From a bacterium (GTDB taxonomy: Bacteria; Pseudomonadota; Alphaproteobacteria; Sphingomonadales; Sphingomonadaceae): a stretch of 42,971 nt of DNA. A program made the position numbers and the translations under genes. Positions 17,833 through 25,812 of the stretch are shown one piece after another. The notes beneath the pieces are model-generated. The model saw only the letters and a list, made by a program, of their open reading frames with translations, did no database searches and had not been told where the DNA came from. How positions within the stretch are numbered: the stretch's first letter is position 1; the number at the start of each line of letters is the position of its first letter. Location of the stretch: assembly GCA_030824575.1 (NCBI GenBank), contig JAVBXL010000189.1:1-42971 (forward strand), written 5' to 3'.

Positions 17833-18178
17833 GCCGGGTTCGCCCGGCTATGGTGATAAATTGTGTCGTATAATAGACGCAGCGGACCCGGGGGCAGTAC
17901 CCGGCGTCTCCACCACATGCCCCGCTTTTAGCGGGGTGTCTGACGGGGGCGAACTAGGATCGACGTGTGTTCAAAGGCGATATTTTTACCCGGCCCGTGT
18001 AAGCCGTTAAACTGTGCAAAACTCACAAGTGCCAACGATAACGAAGCACTCGCCATTGCAGCGTAATTGAGGGCCTCACGGCCTGATATTATCCTAAAAT
18101 AGCGCGGTTGAACCCACCGGGCAACAGAAGGGAATTCAGCGGCCTCCGGGAGGGCCGGGCAACAGAACCTCCCGGACC
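17833..18178 (+). ncRNA. ssrA: Two-piece permuted tmRNA (alphaproteobacterial type)
   Basis: It rescues stalled ribosomes and tags the nascent protein for proteolysis. The gene is circularly permuted. The acceptor piece comes first (about 17833-17915): a GCCGGG-TTCG-CCCGGC hairpin, the T arm CCGGG-GGCAGTA-CCCGG, the acceptor strand CGTCTCC (17905-17911) and ACCA (17912-17915). A spacer with a CCCCGC/GCGGGG hairpin follows and should be cut out. The coding piece begins with GGGGGCG (17945-17951), which pairs with the acceptor strand over seven positions. It carries the tag frame at 18031-18066. The 3' part has two copies of CCGGGCAACAGAA (18117, 18155) and ends in an 8-bp stem, CCGGGAGG/CCTCCCGG (18146-18175). 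The outer ends are approximate. Confidence 0.88.
18031..18066 (+). other. tmRNA proteolysis tag reading frame
   Basis: Codons GCC AAC GAT AAC GAA GCA CTC GCC ATT GCA GCG TAA give the tag ANDNEALAIAA. It begins with the usual AND and ends in the hydrophobic-AA signal read by ClpXP and related proteases. Translation resumes here without a start codon. Confidence 0.9.
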
Positions 18179-18485
18179 TATCCCTTATCTTTAGATAAAT
18201 GCGGCAGGCCTTGCGCGCCGCTGGTCTTGCGCCGCTGTAGCTTATGCCGGTAGCGCTGGGTGCAGGCGCGTCCGTTGCAGCCGACCCATAGCGCGGAATG
18301 GGTGATTCGAATCGCCTTCCATCTGCATACTTTTTCGATTACGCTTTTATGACATTATGGCGTAAAAATCATAAAATATTGAAATAAAAGAAAACAAAAT
18401 CGTTTTTGCTGGTCCGATGCGCCCTTGTCCTCATGTCATCTAAATGAAATACTTCTGGCTATAGTAAGAAGTTTTTTCTGGAGGC
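18179..18485. other. Gene-free stretch between tmRNA and the TPR gene
   Basis: I see no gene. The left part contains the short palindrome TTATCTTTAGATAA (18184-18197) and GC-rich sequence. From about 18325 to 18400 the DNA becomes strongly AT-rich, with many A runs, unlike anything around it. A TATAGT in CTATAGTAAG just before the ribosome site of the next gene may be its -10. There is no tRNA, integrase or repeat that would mark an island edge. Confidence 0.5.
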
Positions 18486-18492
18486 ATGAGAG

Positions 18493-18882
18493 ATGAAGAA
18501 GGTCGCTGCAATCATGGGTCTGGCGCTGGCGGCGATGACGCCGAACATGGCCCAGGCGGCGGCCGAGGGGCAGGATCTGGTGGTCGTCGCCGGTCCCGAA
18601 GGTCGGCTGGCCGCCAACGCATTGGCGACGGGACGCTACGACGCGGCGCTGCGCAAGCTGGAGCCGATGCAGGTTTATGGCGAGAATGACCCGGCCCGCC
18701 TCATCAACCTGGGTAATGCCTATGCCGGTGTCGGCCGCCTGGCGCAGGCGCGCGAAGCCTATCGCTCCGCCCGATTCGCGCCGGAAACGACGCTGGTCCT
18801 GGCCAATGGCGCGGAGGAATCTTCGCGCACGGTCGCGATGCGCGCGCTTACCCGCCTCAACCCCAGCTACGCCATGCGCTGA
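18493..18882 (+). CDS. Secreted TPR-like protein, 129 aa
   Basis: A signal peptide (MKKVAAIMGLALAAMTPNMAQA, cleavage after about residue 22) is followed by roughly 105 residues. Two helix pairs resemble tetratricopeptide repeats: NALATGRYDAALRKLEP, and PARLINLGNAYAGVGRLAQAREAYRSA, which keeps the N-x-G/A-x-x-Y-x-x-x-G-R-x-x-x-A pattern. It should be a small periplasmic protein-interaction module; the partner is unknown. GGAGG nine bases before ATG 18493 fixes the start; an out-of-frame ATG at 18486 is ignored. Its long AT-rich upstream region suggests regulated expression. It converges with the TonB receptor across a bidirectional terminator. Confidence 0.75.
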   Translation: MKKVAAIMGLALAAMTPNMAQAAAEGQDLVVVAGPEGRLAANALATGRYDAALRKLEPMQVYGENDPARLINLGNAYAGVGRLAQAREAYRSARFAPETTLVLANGAEESSRTVAMRALTRLNPSYAMR

Positions 18883-18954
18883 TCGCACAGCATAAGGTGC
18901 AGGGACCGGGGGCGTCGTCCGACAGGGCGGCGCCCCTTCGCTTTGCTGAACATG

Positions 18955-18990
18955 AAAAAGGCCGACCGGGTCGCCCCGGCCGGCCTTTTT
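18955..18990. terminator. Bidirectional intrinsic terminator
   Basis: AAAAAGGCCGaCCGGG, a three-base loop, then the complementary arm ending CGGCCTTTTT. The stem has one mismatch and is flanked by five A and five T, so it should work on both strands. It separates the convergent TPR gene and TonB-dependent receptor. Confidence 0.9.
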
Positions 18991-19009
18991 CAGGCAATGG
19001 ATCGTCCGA

Positions 19010-21709
19010 TCAGAAGGCCACGGTGAACGAGGCTGCGAGCGTCGTGCCGATCTTGTAGCGGTTATAATAGACGCGATTGCCGTCCTGTTCCTGAAACTCC
19101 TGGAACTTGCGCCCCAGGATGTTGCGGGCTTCGAACTTGACCTCGCTGTTGATGCCGCCGGGCAGCTTCACGCCCTGCCGCGCCACGAAGTCGAGTTGAA
19201 CGCCCGGCCGTTCCTTGATGTCCGGCTGCAGGTTGGGACCGCGGCTGGTGACGCGGTCGCTGGCATAGGTCAGCAACAGGGTCTGCTGCGACAGCTTTTC
19301 CGTGTCTTCCAGGCCGATCTGGAGATTGACCAGATGGTCCGACTGCCCCGTCAACGGCGCGCCGTCGATGAAATAGTCAGACGCGGCGGGCAGGTCGCCG
19401 GTCGTGTAGGTGTAGGGGATGGTGGTGTCGCCATCGCTGACCTTCAGTTCCGACTGGGTATAGGTGTAGTTGGCGATCAGCGCGACGCGGCGGCTCTGGA
19501 AGAAGGGTGAGCTGAACCCATCGAGCGGGATATATTTCTGCGCTTCGACTTCCGCGCCGTAGAGCGTCGCTTCCGGTGCGTTGGCGAAGCTGGTCGTTAC
19601 CGCATAGGTGTCCGTGATCGTCGTGTAGGTTTCGATCGGGTTCTTGATCTTCTTGTAGAAGCCCGACGCGGTCAGCCGCTCGTCGCGGCCCATATACCAT
19701 TCCGCCCGGATTTCAGCGTTCCACAGCTCGCTATCCTGCAGGAACGGGTTGCCGCGGTAGAAACGGTTGGAGTCGGTATCGATGAACGGCTGGGCGATCA
19801 GTTCGCGGAACTGCGGGCGGGCCAGGGTCTTGGACCCCGACGCGCGGAATTGCAGGCCGCCACCGGCATCATAGGTCAGCGTCAGGGCGGGCAACCAGTA
19901 ATTATTCTTGATCTGGTTGAACGGCGTCACGCCGGTCGCATAGACGTCCACGCCCGTCACCGACTGGCGGCCGCTTTCATAGCGGACACCGGCATCGATG
20001 CTGAAACCGGGGAAGAGTTCCGCCTTCACCTGGCCATAGCCGGCATGCACGCGCATCGCGGCGTCATAGACCGGATAATTGCCCGAGAAGTCGAGCAGGG
20101 CGAAATCATAAAGCTGGATCGTCGCATCCGACAGCAGATAGTCCGGGCGCAACTGCTGCACCGCGACGGGCAGGTTGACCGCGTCGAAATGCAGTTCGTA
20201 GCGCGACGACGTCCGCTTCGTATCGGTATAGGCGTAGCCGCCGGTCACCACGAATTTCGGCGCGATCTTGAAGCTCAAGTCAGCGCCGCCGGACCAGAGA
20301 TTTTCCTCCAGGTCGCTGAACGTCACCGATGCGTCGCCGCGCTGGCGATTGAGCGCGTTGATGAAGCGATCGCCCACTGGATCGATCGCCAGATCGCGGT
20401 TGGAGCGGACATAGACGAATTCGCGCTCATAAGGCGCTTCGCGCTGCGAATTGGCGTAGGAGCCGCGCAGATCGAGGCTGATCGCGTCGCTGAATTTGAA
20501 TTCTCCGGCGAACTGGGTGTCGATCAACTGACGTTCATACCAGGCGGTCTGCTGCGTCAGATAGTCGGCGCCCTGGATCTGGCCATCATTCTGTCCCACC
20601 GCGAGCGACGCGCGCTTCAACGTGTCGCGGATATAGAGGTTGGTCCAGCGCAGCTTCTGCTCGCCCCATTCCACACCGAAGCCGAGCAGGCCGTTGAGCG
20701 TCACCTGATTGTCGGTGACGACCTGATTATAGCTTTTGCCGGCGCCTTCCGACACGGTCAGCGACGCCTGTTGCAGGTTGTCGCGGGTGCGCCATTTGTT
20801 GCTGTAGCCCGCCGTGGCGATAACGCCGACGCGTGCGTCGCCGATGTCGAAGGCCGTGCCGCCATTCAGCGAGCCGGAGAAGTTGAAGGGCAGGCTGTTC
20901 GTCCGCTGCACGACCGAGGTCTTGCTGTTGAGGAACTGCATCGCGATCGCCTGCTGGTCGTCGCGCGTGATGTTGGCGAAGGGAACGCCCGAACCAAAGG
21001 CGTTCTTGAGCAGCGGCGGCACATCGCGCGAGCTGTCATCGAAGCCGGTCCAGTCGGACTTGCTGCCATAATAAGTATAGCCGAGCTGGCCCGACGTTTC
21101 GGTGTTGGCGGAGCTGCCGACACCAAATTCCAGATAGGATTCGGTCGGGATCGCCTTGGTCGTCAGGTTGATGACGCCGCCGCCGAATTCACCGGGGAAG
21201 TTGGCAGAAAAGCTCTTCTGCACCAGGGTCGATGCGATGACGCTGGTGGGGAACAGGTCGAGCGGCACCACGCGCTTCAAGGGTTCGGGGCTGGGGAGCG
21301 GGGAACCGTTGAGCAGGGCGAGCGAATAGCGATCGCCCAGACCGCGGACATAGACATAGCCGCCCGCCGCGACCGACAGGCCGGTGACGCGCTGGAGCGA
21401 ACCGGCGATATCGCCTTCGCCCGTGCGCTTGATGTCGGCGGCGGACAGGACATTGACCACCTGCGGCGCGGACTGCGAAATATTGCTGTTGCGACGGCCG
21501 GTGACGATGATGTCGGAACCGGGGACCGACACGTCGACATTACCCGACTGGGCAGCGGCTTCGTCGGCGGCGCTGGGCGTGGTCGACATGCCGGCGTCGC
21601 CGGCGGTCGATGCGCCGGCTTGGCTGGCATCGGTCTGCGCCATCGCCGTAGGAGCGACCAACGCGGTGGAAATCAGGAGCAGGCGCGCCAGACTGAGCGG
21701 CTTCGACAT
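19010..21709 (-). CDS. TonB-dependent outer-membrane receptor, 899 aa
   Basis: It imports a ligand across the outer membrane using TonB energy; the substrate is not known from sequence. There is a signal peptide (to about MAQ, residue 25), a spacer and a TonB-box-like DIIVTG (~67-72). The plug domain follows with VVNVLSAADIKRTGEGDIAGSL, YVYVRGLGDRYSLALLNG and GEFGGGVINLTTK. A long beta-barrel ends in the expected terminal Phe (ASFTVAF). It is downstream of a beta-helix lipoprotein in the same orientation, 91 bases away with a strong hairpin between. Such receptor plus surface-lipoprotein pairs usually act together on one ligand. The operon's upstream region carries PhoB-like sites, so phosphorus compounds are the best guess. 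It has no FecA-type N-terminal signalling domain. Confidence 0.9.
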   Translation of the reverse strand: MSKPLSLARLLLISTALVAPTAMAQTDASQAGASTAGDAGMSTTPSAADEAAAQSGNVDVSVPGSDIIVTGRRNSNISQSAPQVVNVLSAADIKRTGEGDIAGSLQRVTGLSVAAGGYVYVRGLGDRYSLALLNGSPLPSPEPLKRVVPLDLFPTSVIASTLVQKSFSANFPGEFGGGVINLTTKAIPTESYLEFGVGSSANTETSGQLGYTYYGSKSDWTGFDDSSRDVPPLLKNAFGSGVPFANITRDDQQAIAMQFLNSKTSVVQRTNSLPFNFSGSLNGGTAFDIGDARVGVIATAGYSNKWRTRDNLQQASLTVSEGAGKSYNQVVTDNQVTLNGLLGFGVEWGEQKLRWTNLYIRDTLKRASLAVGQNDGQIQGADYLTQQTAWYERQLIDTQFAGEFKFSDAISLDLRGSYANSQREAPYEREFVYVRSNRDLAIDPVGDRFINALNRQRGDASVTFSDLEENLWSGGADLSFKIAPKFVVTGGYAYTDTKRTSSRYELHFDAVNLPVAVQQLRPDYLLSDATIQLYDFALLDFSGNYPVYDAAMRVHAGYGQVKAELFPGFSIDAGVRYESGRQSVTGVDVYATGVTPFNQIKNNYWLPALTLTYDAGGGLQFRASGSKTLARPQFRELIAQPFIDTDSNRFYRGNPFLQDSELWNAEIRAEWYMGRDERLTASGFYKKIKNPIETYTTITDTYAVTTSFANAPEATLYGAEVEAQKYIPLDGFSSPFFQSRRVALIANYTYTQSELKVSDGDTTIPYTYTTGDLPAASDYFIDGAPLTGQSDHLVNLQIGLEDTEKLSQQTLLLTYASDRVTSRGPNLQPDIKERPGVQLDFVARQGVKLPGGINSEVKFEARNILGRKFQEFQEQDGNRVYYNRYKIGTTLAASFTVAF

Positions 21710-21745
21710 GCTATATATCCCCCTTGGGAAAATTCAGTGCAAAGA

Positions 21746-21779
21746 GGGCGGGGAAGCGCTGCGTCACGCTCCCCCGCCC
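21746..21779 (-). promoter_or_regulatory. Intercistronic hairpin between lipoprotein and receptor genes
   Basis: GGGCGGGG-A-AGCG and CGCT-C-CCCCGCCC form a 12-bp stem with one internal mismatch and an 8-base loop in the 91-base gap. There is no T tract in the direction of transcription. It may set the lipoprotein to receptor ratio by partial termination or by protecting the upstream mRNA end. Confidence 0.5.
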
Positions 21780-21800
21780 CTGTTGAGGTCGTGGGTCCGA

Positions 21801-23399
21801 TCAGGTCGTCGGGATTGCCGTGCAGTTCTTGCTGGTGCTGCCGAAGCTGGCGCTCACCGAGTTGCAGGTCCAGCCGGCATACCAGGTGTCGCTGCTGTCC
21901 TTGACCGCGCCGATATAGGCGGTCGTGGTGAAGGCCGTATCGATCGTCTTGGGGTCGATCGCGACGACAGCGGTTTCGGTCGCGCCGTTGATGAACAGGC
22001 TGGTCAGCGACGGGGTGTAGGTGAAGCTGCTGTTCGCGCCGGCCGTGAAGATCGACTGGACGAGGGCGGCGTCAACGCCCGTGCCGGTGCCCTTGAACGG
22101 GGTGCTGTTGCACTGCATCACCACCGACAGGTAGCGCGGCTTGCCGGCGTCCTGCAGCGCGGTGTCTGCGTCGCGGACGGCAGCGGCGCCGTTGATACGC
22201 AGGCAGCTCTGGTTGGGGCTGACGATGATGCCGTTGACCAGCGCCAGATCGGCACCGCCGCGCAGCAGCATCGACGCGCCATCGTCACCGGTGTTCGACC
22301 GCTGGATATGCGTGAAGTTGGCGACCTTGAGATACTGGCGGGGCAGGGCGTCTTCGCTGGCGTTGCTGTTGGTCGCCGAACCGTTCGAGTCGGTTTCGAG
22401 GAAGGTGTCGCCGATATTGTTGCCTTCGCGCTGGGCGGAGATGACGAACTGGGCGGTGCCGCGGAAGCCGACGTCGGTGTCCAGATTATCGTCTTCGTTG
22501 CCGGTCAGCACCAGATATTTCATGTTGAAGCTGCCGCCGAACGCTTCGATGCCATCGTCGGAGCTGTTGTGGACCTGGATATGGTCGATCACGGTGCCGC
22601 TGCCCACGCCCGAGGGGGTGAGGCCCTGCAATTCGCGCGCATCCGCCAGGACGAAGCCCGAATAGCGGATCTGGACGTAGCTGAGGCGGCCTGAGTTGTC
22701 GGCATCGTTCGCGCCGCCATAGAGGGCGTTGCTGGTGCCTTCGGTATCGCGTTCGCAGGCGGTGGTGCCCGGCGCTGCGGCCGGGGCCTGGCAGTCAGTG
22801 ATCTTCGCACGGCCGAGCAACACGATGCCGCCCCACTGGCCCGACGACTGGTCGGTCGAGGCGCCGGTGACGTTCTCACGGCTGGTGAAGATGATTGGCG
22901 CGGTGGCGCTGCCAACGGCGTTGATCTTGTTGCCACGGTTGACCGCCAGATAGGCGTTGCCGGTGCTGGCGAACACGACCACGCCCGGATCGATGTTCAG
23001 CGTGACGTCGGTGTTGGTGGTGGCGGCACCCTGGTCGGTGCCGACATCGACGCGGCCGGGCAACGAATAGATGACGCCGGTGGTCTTGGCGATCGCGGTC
23101 GTCGCGGTGAAGCGCGCCGGGAAGGCGCAGTTACGCCAAGTGTTGGTGCCATCGGTGATGGTGCCCAGGTCGCTCAGCTGGTTGGGGCCGGCGATGGTCG
23201 GGCAGTTGGCCGCCGGGGTTACCGCGGTCGGCGTGGGGGTCGGCGTGGGCGTGGGGGTCGGCGTAGGCGTCGGAGTCGGCGCGGGAATGACGATCGTGCC
23301 TTCGCCCGGCGAAGCGATGTCGTCGGCACCGCAGGCGCTCAGGCCCACGCAGGCGCAGCTCGCCATCAGGATCGTTTGGATACGGTTAATCTTGGCCAT
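21801..23399 (-). CDS. Surface-type beta-helix lipoprotein, 532 aa
   Basis: The lipoprotein signal ends in the lipobox L-S-A-C, with the acylated Cys at residue 23. A Pro-Thr repeat stalk of about 20 residues follows (~39-60). The rest is rich in Asn, Asp, Gly and Thr, with repeated short strands such as IDPGVVVFASTGNAYLAVNRG, APIIFTSREN and NSSDDGIEAFGGSFNMKYLVLTGNEDDNLDTD. These are typical of a right-handed parallel beta-helix. Several Asp-rich turns could bind calcium. The last ~70 residues include paired Cys (near WTCNSV and KNCT). No catalytic motif is certain. As first gene of the operon with the TonB receptor, it probably captures or presents the ligand at the outer membrane. ATG 23399 is preceded by GGAGACGAC. 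Confidence 0.8.
   Translation of the reverse strand: MAKINRIQTILMASCACVGLSACGADDIASPGEGTIVIPAPTPTPTPTPTPTPTPTPTAVTPAANCPTIAGPNQLSDLGTITDGTNTWRNCAFPARFTATTAIAKTTGVIYSLPGRVDVGTDQGAATTNTDVTLNIDPGVVVFASTGNAYLAVNRGNKINAVGSATAPIIFTSRENVTGASTDQSSGQWGGIVLLGRAKITDCQAPAAAPGTTACERDTEGTSNALYGGANDADNSGRLSYVQIRYSGFVLADARELQGLTPSGVGSGTVIDHIQVHNSSDDGIEAFGGSFNMKYLVLTGNEDDNLDTDVGFRGTAQFVISAQREGNNIGDTFLETDSNGSATNSNASEDALPRQYLKVANFTHIQRSNTGDDGASMLLRGGADLALVNGIIVSPNQSCLRINGAAAVRDADTALQDAGKPRYLSVVMQCNSTPFKGTGTGVDAALVQSIFTAGANSSFTYTPSLTSLFINGATETAVVAIDPKTIDTAFTTTAYIGAVKDSSDTWYAGWTCNSVSASFGSTSKNCTAIPTT
23227..23285 (-). repeat. Hexamer repeat encoding the Pro-Thr stalk
   Basis: About ten imperfect 6-bp units (GTN GGN on this strand, Pro-Thr codons on the other) lie within the lipoprotein gene. 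Changes in copy number would stay in frame and alter only stalk length. Confidence 0.8.
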
Positions 23400-23510
23400 G
23401 TCGTCTCCGCTCCGGCCTATTGCCGGGATTGTTGAAGTGCGGAGCGCAGGGGAATTTCGAATCGGACAACGCCCCCTGTCGCCCTCAGATCGGGCAGTTA
23501 GGCGCGGCAG

Positions 23511-23561
23511 ATGACAGGCTGATGCTGCTTCTATGACAGTGCAGCGTCATTCAAATGACAA
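23511..23561 (-). promoter_or_regulatory. Array of PhoB-like half-sites (Pho boxes)
   Basis: Reading toward the lipoprotein gene, five 7-base units stand on an exact 11-base period: TTGTCAT (23555-23561), ATGACGC, CTGTCAT (23533-23539), GCAGCAT, CTGTCAT (23511-23517). Units 3 and 5 match the PhoB half-site CTGTCAT exactly, and unit 1 differs by one base. The 7+4 spacing is that of known Pho boxes. The array is 112 bases before the lipoprotein start and 78 before the divergent CYTH-CHAD gene. Confidence 0.7.
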
Positions 23562-23638
23562 TTTGAAGACTCCTTCGGCATTTCCATGGTTAAGGTGGTC
23601 CGTGCTACAGGCCATGCCGGGTGGGAAGCTGACAGGAG

Positions 23639-25066
23639 ATGGGCTTGCAACCGGAAATCGAACTGAAGCTGGACCTGACGCCCGAAGCGGCGGAGATGTT
23701 CGCGCGATGGCCCTTTCTGCCGACGGAGAGCCAGACGGCGGCGCTACACGCCACCTATTTCGATACGCCCGATCATCAACTGGGCAAGCGGGGCATGAGC
23801 CTGCGCATCCGGCGATCAGGCAGGCGGCGTGTGCAGACGGTCAAGGCGGACGGGCGCGAGGGGGCGGGCCTGTTCGCGCGCGACGAATGGGAAATGCCGG
23901 TGCGCGATGCTACGCCGGTGCTGGACGATCGCACGCCTGTCGCCGCGCTGCTGGGCGAGGCCGTGGGGCAAGTGGACCGGATGTTCACCGTCGATGTGCA
24001 GCGCCGGACCTGGCTGATGACGCAGGACGGCGCGACGATCGAACTGGTGCTGGATCGCGGCGCGGTGCTGGCGGCGGGGCGGGAACAGGCGATCTGCGAG
24101 ATCGAACTGGAATTGAAGGCAGGCGATCCGGCGGCGCTGTTCGCCCTGGCGCGGCGTATCGACGCGGACATTGCCCTGCGGCCCGGCGTCCTGAGCAAGG
24201 CCGAGCGCGGCTATCGGCTGACGGCGGCGTTGCCGACCGCGTTCAGGGCCGAACCTGTGGCGCTCGACCCGGCTATGACGGTCGGTCAGGCTTTCCTGCG
24301 GATCGCCGCTTCATGCCTGCGCCAATATCGGCTTAACGAAGCGCTGCTGCTCGACCATTATACGCCCGAAGCGCTGCATCAGGCGCGAGTCGCGATCCGG
24401 CGGATGCGATCGGCGCTGAAACTGTTCAGTCCGGTCTTGCAGGCGTTGGACGTGACGCGCTTCCAAAATGAATTGCGCTGGCTGGCGGCAACTCTTGGTG
24501 AGGCTCGCGACCTGGATGTTCTGGCGGCGCGGATCGGCGACGCGCGGATCGAGGGGCCGCGGGCGGCGGCGCAGGGCCGCGCGCTGCAATGGCTGGCATC
24601 GGCGCGGGTGCGTATGCTGCTGCTCGACCTGGTGGAATGGCTGGCGCTGGGGGCGGGGCTGGGCGCGAAAGCGGATCGGTTGGCGGCTCCCTTCGCCGCG
24701 ACCCGCCTGCGCAAGCTTCGCAAGCGGATATCGAAGGGCGGCAAGCCTATGGCGCGGCTCAGCGACGAGGCGCGCCATAAGGTGCGAAAAGAGGCGAAAA
24801 GGCTCCGCTATGGCGCTGAATTCTTTACCGGAGTGTTCGACGACAAAAAGAAGCGGCGTCGGCGGCGCAAGATATTTCTGGGCAGGCTGGAAAGCATGCA
24901 GGATGTGCTGGGCACGCTCAACGATCTGGTCACGACGCCCGTCACGCTCGCCCGTCATGGACTGCCGGCCGATATCGGGACCGGCAGGACGGAGAAGACG
25001 GACTTGCTTACCGCAGCGGCACAGGCGCATGACGAATTTGTCGATGCGCGCCGTTTCTGGACCTGA
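23639..25066 (+). CDS. CYTH-CHAD domain protein (inorganic triphosphatase-like), 475 aa
   Basis: The CYTH domain (~1-205) has the metal/phosphate signature E-I-E-L-K-L at the N-terminus, the basic RIRRSGRRRVQTVKA strand, and EIELELK with SKAERGYRL near its end. The CHAD domain (~225-470) is an all-helical, basic module with HQARVAIRRMRSALKLF, LRWLAATLGEARDLDVL and VRKEAKRLRYGAEFF. CYTH enzymes hydrolyse triphosphate or related substrates. CHAD domains bind polyphosphate in studied cases. AGGAG abuts the ATG at 23639; the TTG at 23645 has better spacing to it and may be the real start. It faces the PhoB-like array upstream, which fits a phosphate-linked role. It converges with the oxygenase gene after six bases. 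Confidence 0.88.
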   Translation: MGLQPEIELKLDLTPEAAEMFARWPFLPTESQTAALHATYFDTPDHQLGKRGMSLRIRRSGRRRVQTVKADGREGAGLFARDEWEMPVRDATPVLDDRTPVAALLGEAVGQVDRMFTVDVQRRTWLMTQDGATIELVLDRGAVLAAGREQAICEIELELKAGDPAALFALARRIDADIALRPGVLSKAERGYRLTAALPTAFRAEPVALDPAMTVGQAFLRIAASCLRQYRLNEALLLDHYTPEALHQARVAIRRMRSALKLFSPVLQALDVTRFQNELRWLAATLGEARDLDVLAARIGDARIEGPRAAAQGRALQWLASARVRMLLLDLVEWLALGAGLGAKADRLAAPFAATRLRKLRKRISKGGKPMARLSDEARHKVRKEAKRLRYGAEFFTGVFDDKKKRRRRRKIFLGRLESMQDVLGTLNDLVTTPVTLARHGLPADIGTGRTEKTDLLTAAAQAHDEFVDARRFWT

Positions 25067-25072
25067 CCCGCT

Positions 25073-25729
25073 TCAACCCCATGGACGTTCCCGATACCAT
25101 TTGGTGATGACATGCTTCACCCCGGACCGCACCTTCATGCCGTGATGGAGGCTGGCTGGGTTGGGCGCGCCTGCCCCGTCGCGGTTGTTCCAGGCGAGCA
25201 GTTTGCCGGTTTCGGGCTGGACGGTCTTGCCGATTTTCGTGAAGCGGGTCGCGCCGCCGGCCGCCGGTTCGTTCAGATAGACCATCAGCGTCCAGGTGCG
25301 ATTGCCTGCCACCGAACAATATTGCGCATAATCGGACCCCTTGGGATCGAAATAGTCGGTATGCGCTTTGAATTCTTGACCCACATCATAGCGTTGGCCC
25401 TGGATGGGTTCGCCATGGGGCGTCGCTATCCCGGCAAAGGCGTCCAGCCGCGCATTGATGACGGCGACGAAGGGATCGTCATGGTCGAGGTCGCAGGTTT
25501 CGCTGGTACGGAAATAGCCGTCGCCATTGGCGTCCGCGATGGTGGAGGGGCGGCGTTTGGTGTCGATCCGATCGATCAGCCTGACACATTCGTCCGCGGT
25601 CAGGAAACGGCGCTGGATGAATAGGGTCAAGGCGCGGCTCGGCACGCGCTGGACGCGCGGATGGGCGGCGATCCAGGCAGGGTCTGCGTCGGTCGCGAGG
25701 GCTGGAGGCGCGGCGGTCAGGTCCGTCAT
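25073..25729 (-). CDS. Prolyl 4-hydroxylase-like 2-oxoglutarate/Fe(II) dioxygenase, 218 aa
   Basis: This is a double-stranded beta-helix oxygenase of the P4H alpha-subunit type. The iron ligands appear as the H-x-D in FKAHTDYFD and the distal His in NPASLHHGMKV. The 2-oxoglutarate-binding Lys is in GVKHVITKWY. The RPSTIADANGDGYFRTSETCDL segment is the usual N-terminal part of the fold. Bacterial members hydroxylate proline in proteins or small molecules; the substrate here is unknown. There is no signal peptide. ATG 25729 begins a normal MTDLTAAP start, and the longer frame to 25819 would run into the Pho-box-like region. It is divergent from the secretion operon and shares its 170-base upstream region. 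Confidence 0.85.
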   Translation of the reverse strand: MTDLTAAPPALATDADPAWIAAHPRVQRVPSRALTLFIQRRFLTADECVRLIDRIDTKRRPSTIADANGDGYFRTSETCDLDHDDPFVAVINARLDAFAGIATPHGEPIQGQRYDVGQEFKAHTDYFDPKGSDYAQYCSVAGNRTWTLMVYLNEPAAGGATRFTKIGKTVQPETGKLLAWNNRDGAGAPNPASLHHGMKVRSGVKHVITKWYRERPWG

Positions 25730-25812
25730 GGCGAGTTCCGAAAGAAGCGAATAATGGCGTAAGATGTCGCAGTAGCTATATTCCAGCCGCGGAAATGCAA
25801 GACGGCAGAGCC

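Noticed and set aside
17869..17874. Perfect TATAAT as the tmRNA -10
   Set aside because: It lies inside the acceptor piece, after the 5' hairpin, and has no -35 at 16-18 bases; initiation there would leave too short an acceptor RNA.
17103..17918. A 271-residue form of TrpG starting far upstream
   Set aside because: The family starts at [11 protein letters not shown]; the upstream 75 codons overlap the tmRNA and look non-coding in that frame.
18340..18445. ATGACAT and ATGTCAT-ctaa-ATGAAAT as a third Pho box before the TPR gene
   Set aside because: There is only one good half-site at each place, and the two sites do not keep the 11-base period; in AT-rich DNA this is expected by chance.
18179..18485. 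Integration site or genomic island next to the tmRNA gene
   Set aside because: There is no integrase, no duplicated tmRNA end and no phage-like gene; only the AT-rich patch is unusual.
19850..22694. 684- and 436-residue + strand ORFs opposite the receptor and lipoprotein genes
   Set aside because: They mirror the third-position GC bias of the genes below; no domain, start signal or composition supports them.
23227..23285. Hexamer repeat as a CRISPR or phase-variation tract
   Set aside because: There are no spacers, and the unit is six bases inside a coding region, so copy changes cannot shift the frame.
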